This document shows, piece by piece, positions 1 through 9,863 of a DNA stretch of 64,000 bases. Source of the DNA: Prosopocoilus inquinatus (taxonomy: Eukaryota; Arthropoda; Insecta; Coleoptera; Lucanidae). Both the position numbers and the translations under genes were made by a program. The stretch covers positions 27,564,001 to 27,628,000 of the forward strand of contig CM069870.1 of NCBI GenBank assembly GCA_036172665.1, written 5' to 3'. The notes under the pieces are model-generated. The model made no database searches, was not told the DNA's origin, and worked only from the letters and a program-made list of their open reading frames with translations. Within the stretch, counting starts at the first letter, position 1. Every line of letters begins with the position of its first letter.

Positions 1-530
1 GAAAGAAAAAGCAGTATCAGTCTTTTCCATAATTATGACAGTGATTCCTCGTGGACTAAGAGAAGAGATTATGACTAATCACCACCGTGATCCGATGAGT
101 GGTCACTTAGGCTTAACTAGAACATTGGACAAAGTCAGGAAAAGGTACTTCCAGGAGGGCAAGAAACAACGTATCACGAGATATTTCAGAGGTTGCCCAA
201 TTGTCAAATTAGAAAGGGACCTACGAATCGGAAGCCAGCGGGGTTACTGCGCCCATTTCTCAGAAGCTCGGCAGGAGCAAAATTTGTGGTTGTAGCAACC
301 GACTACGCAACACGATGGGCCGAAGCCAAAGCTTTTCCAAGCGGGATCTTCGGCTCAGAAGATAAAACGGCGTCAACTTCCCACTGGACTACGTACCCCT
401 TTCTTTTTAGTAAAGCGCCGCTATCTTTCGAGGCGAGCGTGACAATATACAGTGTTTTTTCTACAGCAGTGGTCGGCAACCTTTTACATACTAAGGGCCG
501 CACCATAATTACGGAGACTTTTGCGAGTCA
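1..530 (+). pseudogene. Ty3/gypsy-type integrase fragment, decayed
   Basis: This is a relic of the integrase part of a Ty3/gypsy-type retrotransposon polyprotein, which would insert cDNA into the genome. The frame from 35 reads through an H2C2-like zinc-binding region (SGHLGLTRTLDKVRKRYF, then GCP). Around 195 the reading moves to the next frame, giving NCQIRKGPTNRKPAGLL, so about one base is lost at the Cys pair. The frame continues into KFVVVATDYATRWAEAKA, typical of the start of the catalytic core. Some residues normally found between the zinc finger and the core are missing, and nothing recognisable as the second Asp and Glu follows. The element enters from the left window edge; no LTR is visible. 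The family call rests on motif recognition. Confidence 0.8.
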
Positions 531-660
531 CATTATTATAAATCGAATCAGAAATTATATTTATGTTATATTAATACATATATAAAAAATTAACCTTCAA
601 TTCAAAAACTACAGACGAAAATGTTTTTTATCTAAAAGTTTCTCGGGCCGCAGAAATAAT

Positions 661-704
661 ATAATTGATATACAGTGTGGAAGTATAATTGATATACAGT
701 GTAG
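661..704. repeat. Tandem duplication of a TIR end
   Basis: A 20-bp motif ending in ATACAGTGTGG/AG occurs twice, at 661-680 and 685-704. The second copy is the left terminus of the TIR element that follows. The duplication could be a slippage event or the remnant of a second copy of the same element abutting the first. Confidence 0.6.
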
Positions 705-806
705 ATCCAAAGTATCGAACAATGACTGTAACTTTTTTATTTGAAAAATTATAAAAAAATATTTAATACAAAAGTACTTTGGATGTATTCCTAATATTCT
801 GATGTA

Positions 807-2308
807 CAGTGTGGTCCATTTTTGATGGTTTTACAGGGTTTCTCAGTTATTTATAGGAATAAAAGAAAACCGTTTTCGCGACCCAATGCTACTTTTTCAA
901 GAAAAACTCAGTGGAGAAAACAAAAGTTCGCTATCTCAATTCGTTCGGGAAGTATCGGCCGAAAACGAATTTTTCCGAAAAATTATTTTTCACAATATCT
1001 CAGTTGTTTGACAAGATATTTTGAAAATTTAAAAACTATTTTATTCAGAAATTAATACTGATTTTACTGGCAGTATTATCTTTTGTAGAAATTGCACAAA
1101 TTCTGCGAAACAGACTGTAACTTTCTAATTTTAAATGGAAACCGCAGTTGGCTATGACACGAATGAATTGCTTGTTTAATGAGGTTTTCAAAAATGTAAA
1201 GTTTCATATAATTATTTTTTCAAATAATAAAGATACTAATTATTTTTTCTTTTCCACAAGCCATCCATGACACCAAAAACAAAAAAAAATGGTTCAATTG
1301 TTTTCCCTAAAAATCAATTATTTTTAAGTAAAACAGCTAATTTAATTCAATAACTAAATAAATAGCTTCGAGATAGATAGATCATAGGCTGACGTAAAAC
1401 CACAAGTATGTAAAAACGAATTAACTCTATTTGAACATTTCTTTATTTATTAATGAGAATAGTTAAGAGATTTCTATAAATTTTAAATTGTATATATTAA
1501 TGCATTTCTTTAAGGAATTATTGAAATGTCGGATATCTTTTAAGTTTAATAATGCTTTCGAGAACTTTTGTATATTAATAAATGTAATCGCGGATAGAAG
1601 TGAAATATCTAAGAAGTTTTGATAATATAAAATTTAAGATTTAATAATTTCAACGGAACATACAACGTATAATTCTTCAAAACTGCATTCACAGTTAATC
1701 CACATTTACATTACTTGTAGTTTTATGAGTTTTCTAATAGTATTACATATTTATTTTGTTAAATTTAATTACCTGTATTATTTATTCTAATAATAGTTTT
1801 TTGAAGAAAACAACTGAATTTTCTTTTGTTTCCATTGTCATAGATAGTTTGATAGGTACTGCAATATAAGGAAAGTTAGTATCTTTGTTATTTATAAAAA
1901 TAATTATATCAAACTTTATATTTTTGAAAACCTCATTAAACAAGCAATTTATTTGTGTCATAGCCAATTATGGTTTCCATTTAAAATTAAAAAGTTACAG
2001 TCTGTTTTGCAGAATTGGTGCAATTTCTACAAAAGATAATAATGTCAGTGAAATCAACGTTAATTTCTGAATAAAACAGTTTTTGAATTTTCAAAATATC
2101 TTGTCAAACAACTGAGGTATCGTGAAAGATAATTTTTCGGAAAAATTCGTTTTCGGCCGATATTTCCCGAACGAATCGAGATAGCTAACTTTTGTTTCTC
2201 CCACTGTGTTTTTGTCGAAAAAGTAGCATTGGGTCGCGAAAACGATTTTCCTCTATTCCTATAAATAACTGAGGAACCCTGTAAAACCATCAAAAATGGT
2301 CCACTCTG
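807..2308. mobile_element. Long-TIR foldback element nested in family A copy 1
   Basis: Two arms of about 450 bp (807-1262 and about 1855-2308) are inverted copies starting CAGTGTGGTCC / CAGAGTGGACC. A TA target duplication sits at 805-806 and 2309-2310. The site is occupied here but empty in the related copy near 36265, which confirms the insertion. Both arms keep a similar open frame reading outside to inside (822-1055 plus; 2060-2304 minus, containing VIYRN, SRPNATFS, SIRSG.IGRKRIFPKNY). I do not recognise the frame as a known protein; it may be open simply because both arms share a recent origin. Confidence 0.85.
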
Positions 2309-2738
2309 TACACAGTTTCTTCGTGTTCTCTTTTGTCTTGTTGCTATGGCAACCAACTTTGGTTTTTTAAATGGTACCTGTAATAACTTTTACTGAATTT
2401 CAAATGAGCGTATTTTTTTCGTTTCAGTAATATAATTTTGTTGAAGAAAATAAAAATAAATCAGCGAGAAAAAATATTCAGTACGTTCCAATCATCAGTT
2501 TTAACCAAGAATTCTGTGTAAATATCACAAACAAAAGTAACACTTAAATCTTGTTTGTCATGTATAACTTCAATTGATAAATTTCCACAGCATGCTTGAC
2601 CAAAAATGATAATCGTGTTTTATTACTAAATCAATTTTTTCTCCCTTATTTTATTGTATTGCCCATAATGACTAAATTGTATCACTGAATGGAGAAAAAT
2701 ATCCTTGTTCCAAACTTTTTAAAACTAAGTATAGGTAC

Positions 2739-3229
2739 AGATAAAATAGCGACATCTTCATCTTACTATCGCTTTTTGACCAGACATTGCAGTAGGATAG
2801 ACAAATTGAAGCGGGATTTGCTCCTAATAAGTCCCCCATGCAAGGCGGCCATGCATGTACAGAAGCTGCTCGAGGTTTTCACTGCAATCAAAAACGATTT
2901 GTACAAAATTTTTCTAAAAACTTTCATTATACTTTGACAGCAAGCATGGCCGCCTTGCATGGGGGACTTATTAGGAGCAAATCCCGCTTCAATTTGTCTA
3001 TCTACTGCAATGTCAGGTCAAAAAGCGATAGTAAGATGCCGCTATTTTATGTGTTCATCACTCTTACATTGCAATTGCGAATAAATTGGACAAGTCGTTT
3101 TTGTTTGCAGTGGGAATGTCGAGCTACGTCTCTGCTGAAGAAGCCCCAAGCAGGGCTGAAACAGCTGTACAGGCTGCTCGAGGTTTTCACTGCAATCAAA
3201 AACGATTTGCACAAAATTTTTCTAATAAA
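2739..3229 (+). mobile_element. Hammerhead-ribozyme retroelement (retrozyme-like), insertion 1
   Basis: An insertion flanked by the 9-bp direct repeat TATAGGTAC (2730-2738 and 3230-3238) and absent from the related element at 36169-37316. The first ~115 bp (2739-2852) are an inverted copy of 2943-3055. Sense sequence then runs from about 2855 to the 3' end ACAAAATTTTTCTAA. The sense part begins within a few bases of the predicted cleavage site of the monomer, passes through one full monomer, and includes a hammerhead at 3107-3193. No protein is encoded, so mobilisation would need enzymes supplied in trans. The short target duplications fit a target-primed retrotransposition mechanism. Confidence 0.75.
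3107..3193 (+). ncRNA. Type I hammerhead ribozyme, damaged in stem I
   Basis: Core CUGAAGA at 3135-3141, a stem II hairpin AGCCC/GGGCU, then GAAA, the loopless palindrome ACAGCUGU as stem III, and A as the cleavage-site residue. The outer stem I pairs GCAGUG with CACUGC, and UCGAGC with GCUCGA. Compared with other copies, about three bases are lost just after the cleavage site, which removes part of the inner stem I (CUCUG/CAGAG). Activity is therefore doubtful. Confidence 0.7.
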
Positions 3230-3418
3230 TATAGGTACGATTAAAAAATAACAAAATTGGTTGTCATAGCAACAGAACAAAAGAAAATAAAAAGAAACTG
3301 AAAAGGTTACAACATGCGTGGCAATAAACCAAACAACCTTTATATTACACATTTTTTCATAACTTATCAAACAAAAAAGTTACAGTCATTATTCGAAACT
3401 TTTATTCCACACTGTATA

Positions 3419-4898
3419 AAGTCATTAGCATTAGAGAATCATTTCTTAACGCAATTACCAGTCAAGGGTCTATAAGCGCCAATCGTCTAATAATGAACAA
3501 TTTAAGCAATTTAAAAGATGCACCCCCACTGTTAACAACACTGAATTAGGTAAGTCATAGTAAGCTATATAATACTTGGTTTTCCCTAACATTAAATTTT
3601 TGAATCGGTTATGCCTAACTTGCAAAGTGCCCGTTCATCATTGTCAATTTTGATTTATGTAAATTGCCTTCTTTGTTTGACCATAAGATTAAATGTACCT
3701 TTGTCATCTGTAATTTTAGATATACGGGTTTTCCCTAACATTAAAGTGAGGAGGGAGATTAATTAGATGGCAGGTACATTTCATATATGTACTGTGCACT
3801 CAATCTGTTTAATCTTCTTATTTTGTAGGCTTACAGAAACTAAAAAAAAAGCCTACACGAATAGCATCCGATGTATATTGTCGGATTTCAAAGATGCAAA
3901 AAATCAATCAAATGGCAAAAGGCAAAACTACTACAATATAGCGTTTCTTGGGTCTTTAAAATATTTAAGATAACTGCATGATAGCTGTCACCTTTTGATT
4001 TTTAAATGTCATGGTATGATTATTGGAACAAATTTTTAAAGAACTTTTTTTATGCGTTTATAATATCCAATAAGGATTTTCTTTTAAAATTATTAGAGAT
4101 TATCGAAAAATATAAATTCCTTGTTAACATGAAATAACGTAATAATTTTTAAAATTACTAGAAAGAAATAATTTTTTTATGATATTTTAAATTAAAAGTT
4201 GACAGTGTATTTCAGTTGTTTTAAATTTAAATTTGATAAAATAAACACCAACGCTATTCATGTAGGTGTTTTTTTTTTGACTCAGGCTGTAAACTATTGT
4301 CTTTCAAAGTTTCATATTAACGTTTATTAAGAGAAATAGAAATTTTCTAAAAATTGTTATTACTAGAAGTGAAAGTGATAAACAGTAGGTAAAAAAAGTA
4401 TTTACTTTTAATGATCACCACATATTCATTAATAAATTAAAATGTAACGACTTTAAAGAGTCTTCGCAGCAGTTAACATTGAAGTTTCAAACCGTCAACA
4501 TGTAACTTAATAATACGCATTTATCTGACGGGTTCGAAATATAAAAGTGAAAAATGTACGTATATCTAAAGTTTATTAAATTTACCAGGGGAATTAAATT
4601 AAATTTTATGAAAAACATAGTCGACTAAAAATTATGAATAAAATACATATACAGTGCGCGACTATTTGCTTAAAATTACTTTGTTAAACTCAAAAAAATT
4701 CTTAGAAATTTTAGCTCAGCGATTTTAAGTTTAATATCAAAAAATATATATAATTGATACAAATGAACACATTACGATTTATTCAGATAATGCACAACAA
4801 GAAAGAAAACAGAAAATTTGCTATATTTTGTGCGACTCTCATAAAGAAGTTATGAAAGAAACATAGAAAAATGGAAATTGTTTCATATTAATAATGAC
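3419..4898. other. AT-rich intergenic sequence, no gene seen
   Basis: No coding feature is supported. GGTTTTCCCTAACATTAAA occurs twice (about 3578 and 3726) in direct orientation. Poly-T and poly-A runs and a short hairpin around 4246-4272 are present, but neither forms a recognisable element. Confidence 0.5.
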
Positions 4899-5075
4899 TG
4901 TAGCAAGTCTACTCAGATTGCAGTGGGGCCCTCAAGCATCCTCTGTATGGCGCTATTTCGGCTCTAAATGGGGCCTCATCAGCAGAAGACTAGTTCGAGC
5001 AACTCCACCGCAATCTGAACGACTTGCCCGATGTTCGTTTGAGGGCCCCACTGCAATCTGAGCAGATTTGCTACA
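4899..5075 (-). repeat. 37-bp inverted repeat enclosing a hammerhead
   Basis: 4899-4935 and 5039-5075 are inverted copies with about 35 of 37 positions matching. Read on the minus strand, the 5' arm is an inverted copy of the sequence that ends the ribozyme unit. This repeats the fold-back plan of the other ribozyme family in this window. No clear target duplication was found. Confidence 0.7.
4916..5015 (-). ncRNA. Type I hammerhead ribozyme with fully canonical core
   Basis: Read on the minus strand, all conserved core positions are present: CUGAUGA (plus-strand 4982-4976), a stem II hairpin with GGC/GCC next to the core, GAAA (4959-4956), stem III AUAGC/GCCAU with no loop and one A-C mismatch, and A at the cleavage position. 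Cleavage would fall between 4946 and 4945. Stem I is long: CUUCUG pairs with CAGAGG, CUCGA with UUGAG across an internal loop, and the outer 11 bp pair GAUUGCGGUGG with CCACUGCAAUC. The internal loop in stem I and the stem II loop are where the tertiary contact of natural hammerheads would form. Self-cleavage is predicted, not shown. Confidence 0.85.
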
Positions 5076-5169
5076 GCATAAAATTGCGATGACACACAAA
5101 TGTGTACGCAATGGCCGCTTTGTGCATTGCCATTTGCTACACATTTTCGCAGAGTACGAGGGTGCGGCC

Positions 5170-5385
5170 TTAAACGACTCTGTCCTTTACTTTTACTGAA
5201 ACCTCGACGACAGTGTGGACCCGGCTTTCAGCGTTCCTGTTCGTTCCGGTGTCAATTGCGGTAGGCGTCATCACACGTCCAGAATTGGAAGTTTGCCATG
5301 CTTTTCTTACGGCCATTTCGCTGGAATTTTGCGTTACATTTATTCCGTTTACGGCCTTACGCAGATTGTTAATTTGTTGATTCAT
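5170..5385 (-). other. Compositionally distinct open frame, unrecognised
   Basis: A 71-codon frame (start MNQQINNLRKAVNGI, end VSVKVKDRVV) lies in a block visibly richer in G+C and CpG than its surroundings, just upstream of the canonical hammerhead when read on the minus strand. The frame stays open for some codons upstream of the Met. I recognise no domain. It could be a remnant of a retroelement gene next to its ribozyme (Penelope-like elements carry hammerheads, for instance) or an unrelated exon. A chance frame is also possible. Confidence 0.25.
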
Positions 5386-5395
5386 TTTTGGGCAC

Positions 5396-5995
5396 TTAAT
5401 GCCAATGATTTTATTTGAAACGCTGTAAAGCTTGTTGTTGGATCCGCCAATTTTGATTCATTTTCGAGTTAATTTTGTAATCTGATTTATTACATAAAAT
5501 TTAATTGTTAGTGTGTTTGCAAATTTTAAGGCGCAGATACACTTTTGGGGTGTCAAGCCCATTATACATAAAAATTGAGTAATTTCCTTTTCCGTTGATC
5601 ATCTTCTGATCTCCGGTTAAGATTAGGTGGCGCTCATTTGTTTTCGCGTTTAACTAATACTCACTACCGTCGCGACTGTAGCTGCCGGCGGTGCTGCAAG
5701 TTAATTTCCTCAGCACCACGCTTGCTGATCTGCAAAGGAAGGTAGCAGATGGACTTTTCAGTTTTTAATAATTATTTTATACATTTTGTTCTGTAAACCT
5801 GGCCATTTGTCGCACAAATAATATCAGTAATAATTTTTCACTTTTTTTCTAGATGTCCATTGTTTAAATGTTTTTTTCTTTTTACATTAGTGATTATAAT
5901 ACTTGAAATTAAACAAGAAAGTAGAATTTATAAGCATATTGTTGAATTTATGACGTGATTTTAAGTGAACGTAAACTATTGTCTCGAACTATATG
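5396..5995. other. Intergenic, no gene seen
   Basis: Mixed AT-rich sequence. It has a short GC-richer patch around 5600-5750, but no TIR pair, RNA gene or coding frame I can support. Confidence 0.4.
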
Positions 5996-6003
5996 TACTA
6001 GTT

Positions 6004-7534
6004 CAGCGTTTCCCAAACTGTGGGGCGCGCCCCCTTGGGGGGCGCCTAAGTCTTCAAAGGAGGCGCAGGAGAATAAATATAAAAAAATTGAACGCAAATT
6101 GCAACTAATTTATCAACTTATTTCTTACAAGAAATTGTTATGCACCCCTTCCCACCCCCTTTAACTTCTTTATTGGTATTTTTTTAATTATTCGATATCT
6201 GAAATAATAATCGCCTTTCTTTTTCTTAAATAAATTTTATCTTTTAAAACTTTGTTTAATTAAAATATAACATTGTATTTAAGGGACGATTATTCATATT
6301 CTATAGCATAAGGTATATTGACCATTTGAAGGTCGATGAAGACTTGAAAGGGGTCGATGAACCTTTATTAATGGTCCGCTCGTGTCTTTCAGGGTGTCGG
6401 AGTTGTTAACTCTTGTGTAATGAAGGTCTTGTGCAATAGTTTATAAAAAAAGTAAAAAAATACTAATTTTTGGGCAATTCTTGCTCGTGAGAATTGCAGA
6501 GAATATTCACTTTTGATAAAGCAAATAATTTTATTTGCAAAACGTCAAGTAAGTTAATAAATTACCCTTTTAGCTCGTTTTAAGAAAGTTTTTTTTATTT
6601 GTTTCATATTATCTAAAAAAAAATACATATAATATTAAAAGAATTTGAATTAGCTCGTATAAAGGAGAAAAAAAAGACCTTCAATCGATTATCAAAATCA
6701 AAACACTCCTAAAATAGGAATAAAATCGAATGAAATAAAAACAAAACAAACAAGACAGGACGAAAATAAAAATTGTGTGAAACTCATTAACTGAAATCGA
6801 TATAAACTGACTTTCACCAGAACCAAAAATTTAATTCAATTTAATAATTAAAAAATAAAATAAATTCGCCGAAAATAGCGATCATTCGGCGGAATTAAAA
6901 TGTAAAATTAAAATAATCTTAAATCGTGTAAAAAAAGAAACAAAAGACGTTCAATTGATAATTAAGAAAATCAAGAGTCATACCAAATAAAATCAAACCT
7001 AAGAGAAAACAAGTAACAAGATGATTAGTTGTTAATTTAAAAATAAAAACCAAACGAATGAAATCGATTAAAAGAAAAAACAAAGTTCCATCAATTGATT
7101 ATATTAAAAGTTAAATAAAATAGAGTCAAATGAGGATTGCATAAAAATAAAGGGTGATGATAATAAAATAAAAATTATATAAAACTAGCAATAAGTCAAG
7201 TTGATTTAAAAATTGACAATTTTTGTCACGATCCAAAGAATAATCTGTAAATTTTAACAAAAGTGGGCGATCAGTAAATAATTTAAGAAGAGAATAAAGT
7301 CAAATCAAATAAAGGAGAAAATAAAATGGCAATCAAACGACTGGATTAATGTGTAAAATAAATTCACACTCAATAAGTGAAAATCAAAACAAATCAGGGA
7401 AAAAGTAATGGTAAATAGTAGTTAAAAAATAAAAACAAAACGAAGAAAATATATTAAAAGAAAGGGAAAGGGGGGCGTGAATCATAATACAGCTCAAAAG
7501 GGGGTCGCGAAACCTAAAAGTTTGGGAAAAGCTG
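6004..7534. mobile_element. hAT-type non-autonomous transposon (family C), copy 1
   Basis: The ends are CAGCGTTTCCCAAACTGTGG and, inverted, CAGCTTTTCCCAAACTTTTA. An exact 8-bp target duplication TACTAGTT is at 5996-6003 and 7535-7542. Both the TIR style and the 8-bp duplication are typical of hAT elements. The interior (about 6600-7480) is strongly purine-rich on this strand and made of short degenerate variants of AAAATAAAATCGATT-like words. There is no transposase. A half copy of a hairpin MITE that recurs near 61.6 kb sits at 6536-6608. Confidence 0.9.
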
Positions 7535-7542
7535 TACTAGTT

Positions 7543-8585
7543 AGAATAAACTTCCATCTATAAAAAAAACAAGTGAAATGCTGTTTCTTTCTATTATGAC
7601 ACTTTGGGCGTAAATGAATAATTTTATTTATTTATAATTATTATCAATGCACGTAAACAGCGCTGCGTATTTGTAACAGCTTTTCTTAAATTTTTGTTAT
7701 ACGCATCACGTTTATTCTGATATACAGAAAATAAATATTAGCAAGTGCCAATTGTCGAAATTTAGATTTTGTTCACATCAATTTTTTGGCAGACGCACTT
7801 TATTCATTCGGTTAGAGAATATTTGCGATGGAATATTTTAACGGTGCACTTTACAAGAGAAATGGACCAAGGCCTGACTGAGAGTGTGTTGAGATTGTAT
7901 AAGGCTTTCTTTGCAGAAGTTACCATTTATAGTAAACCGTGAGACGGTTTCCATACACAGTTAGTTGTACTGTCGACGAGATCCTACCAAATCTCGATCA
8001 ACTTGATAAAACATTGCGAGTACGTTGTCACGTGATGAAATTTAATTCACAGTCTGGCACAACTTCCTACCGAAAATATTAATAATATCGCAGTGTCATC
8101 GTTCGGCAACTTCCCGAAAAACATTTTACACAAGAACGTTCAAATTAAAGCGTATGAATATTTATGTGTGTGTTATAACATTGGCTGTAATATCATTTCT
8201 GTCTCGACAGTAACATCAAAGTATAATGTATTTTTTGCAGAGAATAAAGGAGCTATTTATAAAACAAGATTTATAACATTGTAATTATATTTATTGTGTT
8301 AATCATTACTGGTAAAAAACCAAAGCTTGAATAAACTTTAATAATGAACATATTATCTGATTTACTAATATATACTTCACGTTTTTGTTTTATTATTAAA
8401 TAATAATTGGATATTTATTCTAGCTGCTTCTTAATACATATCTTTTTCGCTTGTTATTAAAAGCAAAATAATACTGTCACTAAAATTTTCTTTAATACGC
8501 TTTTTTATTCTTTTTTATTCTAATTTCAATTCTATGCTAATTATTAAATTTTAATTATTTAATAAATTTAATTACCTGCACGTAT
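7543..8585. other. Intergenic, no gene seen
   Basis: AT-rich sequence between two transposons. No TIR pair or credible coding frame. The 63-codon frame at 8093 has no recognisable motif. Confidence 0.4.
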
Positions 8586-8904
8586 GATTCTGTGAATCCG
8601 GGACACTTGCGCCGCGCACATTTGCGCCACCAACACATTTGCGCCCTTCCAAGAAAAGGTGTTCAATAACCGCACAGGTAAAGATTTAAAGTTGAACATT
8701 TGCGCCTCCGTTCTGTGAAATTATTTATTTCTTTCATAGATGAAAATTTACTTGTAAACTTCTTATTTCGTGAGGAAATTTATCTGAAACCTTATTTCTT
8801 ACACATCAAAAATAATCATATGTATCAATTGTGTGGCACTTTGCTATTGTTATTATTACGCTCCCAAGTTTTGTCCTCACTTTTGATCCACTGTAAACCA
8901 AAAT

Positions 8905-9075
8905 GACTTGTCCAGGTATATTCGCAATTGCGATGTAATAGTAATGAATAGTTTAAACAGCAACATCCTACGATCGCTTTTTGACCTAGCATTGCATTGG
9001 GATGACAAATTGAAGCCAGTGGGCTGCATAATAAGTCATCCCATACAAGGCGGCCATGCTTGCTGTCAAATCATA
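8905..9075 (-). mobile_element. Old remnant of the hammerhead retroelement
   Basis: Read on the minus strand, this matches the ribozyme-element monomer with many substitutions (AAGCATGGCCGCCTTG, CAAAAAGCGATCG, CGCAATTGCGAATA). The ribozyme core itself is lost. A related remnant at about 48640-48790 lies at the same place in family B copy 2, so this insertion predates the spread of family B. Confidence 0.7.
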
Positions 9076-9260
9076 AGTTTTAAACTAATTTTTGCAAATA
9101 ATTTTTTTTCTTCAAAAATTTATTTATATTTATTAGCATATAAAATAGCGACATCTTACTATCGCTTTTTGACCTAACATTGCAGTAGGATAGACAAATT
9201 GAAGCGGGATTTGCTCCTAATGAGTCCCCCATGCAAATTTTGTGCAAATCGTTTTTGATT

Positions 9261-9349
9261 GCAGTGAGAACCTCGAGCAGCCTCTGGACAGCTGTTTCAG
9301 CCCTGCTTGGGGCTTCTTCAGCAGAAACGTAGCTCGACATTCCCACTGC
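9261..9349 (-). ncRNA. Type I hammerhead ribozyme (inverted part of array)
   Basis: The reverse complement reads GCAGUG...UCGAGC, CUGAAGA, AGCCC/GGGCU, GAAA, stem III ACAGCUGU, cleavage triplet GUC, then CAGAG...GCUCGA...CACUGC. All conserved core residues are present (CUGANGA, GAAA, A-U closing pair, C at the cut). Confidence 0.8.
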
Positions 9350-9462
9350 AGACCAAAAACGACAATGTTAGGTCAAAAAGCGATAGTAAGATGTCGCTAT
9401 TTTATATGTTCATCACTCTTACATCGCAATTGCGAATAAATTGGGCAAGTCGTTTTTGGTCT

Positions 9463-9551
9463 GCAGTGGGAATGTCGAGCTACGTTTCTGCTGAAGAAGC
9501 CCCAAGCAGGGCTGAAACAGCTGTCCAGAGGCTGCTCGAGGTTCTCACTGC
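9463..9551 (+). ncRNA. Type I hammerhead ribozyme, array unit 1
   Basis: CUGAAGA at 9491-9497, stem II AGCCC (9498-9502) with GGGCU (9509-9513), GAAA at 9514-9517, and the palindrome ACAGCUGU as stem III. C is at the cut (9525). Stem I: UUCUG/CAGAG, UCGAGC/GCUCGA and GCAGUG/CACUGC, separated by internal loops. A stem III with no loop is usually inefficient alone and works best as a dimer, which fits a tandem array. Position 7 of the core is A, which the family tolerates. Confidence 0.82.
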
Positions 9552-9774
9552 AATCAAAAACGATTTGCACAAAATTTTTCTAAAATCTTTCATTATGCTT
9601 TGACAGCAAGCATGGCCGCCTTGCATGGGGGACTCATTAGGAGCAAATCCCGCTTCAGTTTGTCTATCCTACTGCAATGTTAGGTCAAAAAGCGATAGTA
9701 AGATGTCGCTATTTTATATGTTCATCACTCTTACATCGCAATTGCGAATAAATTGGGCAAGTCGTTTTTGGTCT

Positions 9775-9863
9775 GCAGTGGGAATGTCGAGCTACGTTTC
9801 TGCTGAAGAAGCCCCAAGCAGGGCTGAAACAGCTGTCCAGAGGCTGCTCGAGGTTCTCACTGC
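9775..9863 (+). ncRNA. Type I hammerhead ribozyme, array unit 2
   Basis: An exact-spacing repeat of unit 1 (312 bp downstream), with the same core (CUGAAGA at 9803-9809), GUC cut site and long stem I. Confidence 0.82.

Larger units (their letters stand above)
697..3414. mobile_element. TIR DNA transposon (family A), copy 1, with two insertions inside
   Basis: The left end (CAGTGTAGATCCAAAGTATC, then AATGACTGTAACTTTTTTATTT) is inverted at 3335-3414, giving TIRs of about 80 bp. TA flanks both sides. A second copy lies at 36169-37316. Alignment with it shows that this copy carries two extra segments: a foldback element (807-2308) and a hammerhead-ribozyme insertion (2739-3229). Without them it would be under 1 kb and non-coding, so it is non-autonomous. 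TA targets and CAG-type ends suggest Tc1/mariner-like mobilisation, which is inference. Confidence 0.85.

Noticed and set aside
1782..2070. Short open frames on both strands in the centre of the foldback element
   Set aside because: They lie in AT-rich non-coding sequence, overlap on opposite strands and have no recognisable motif.
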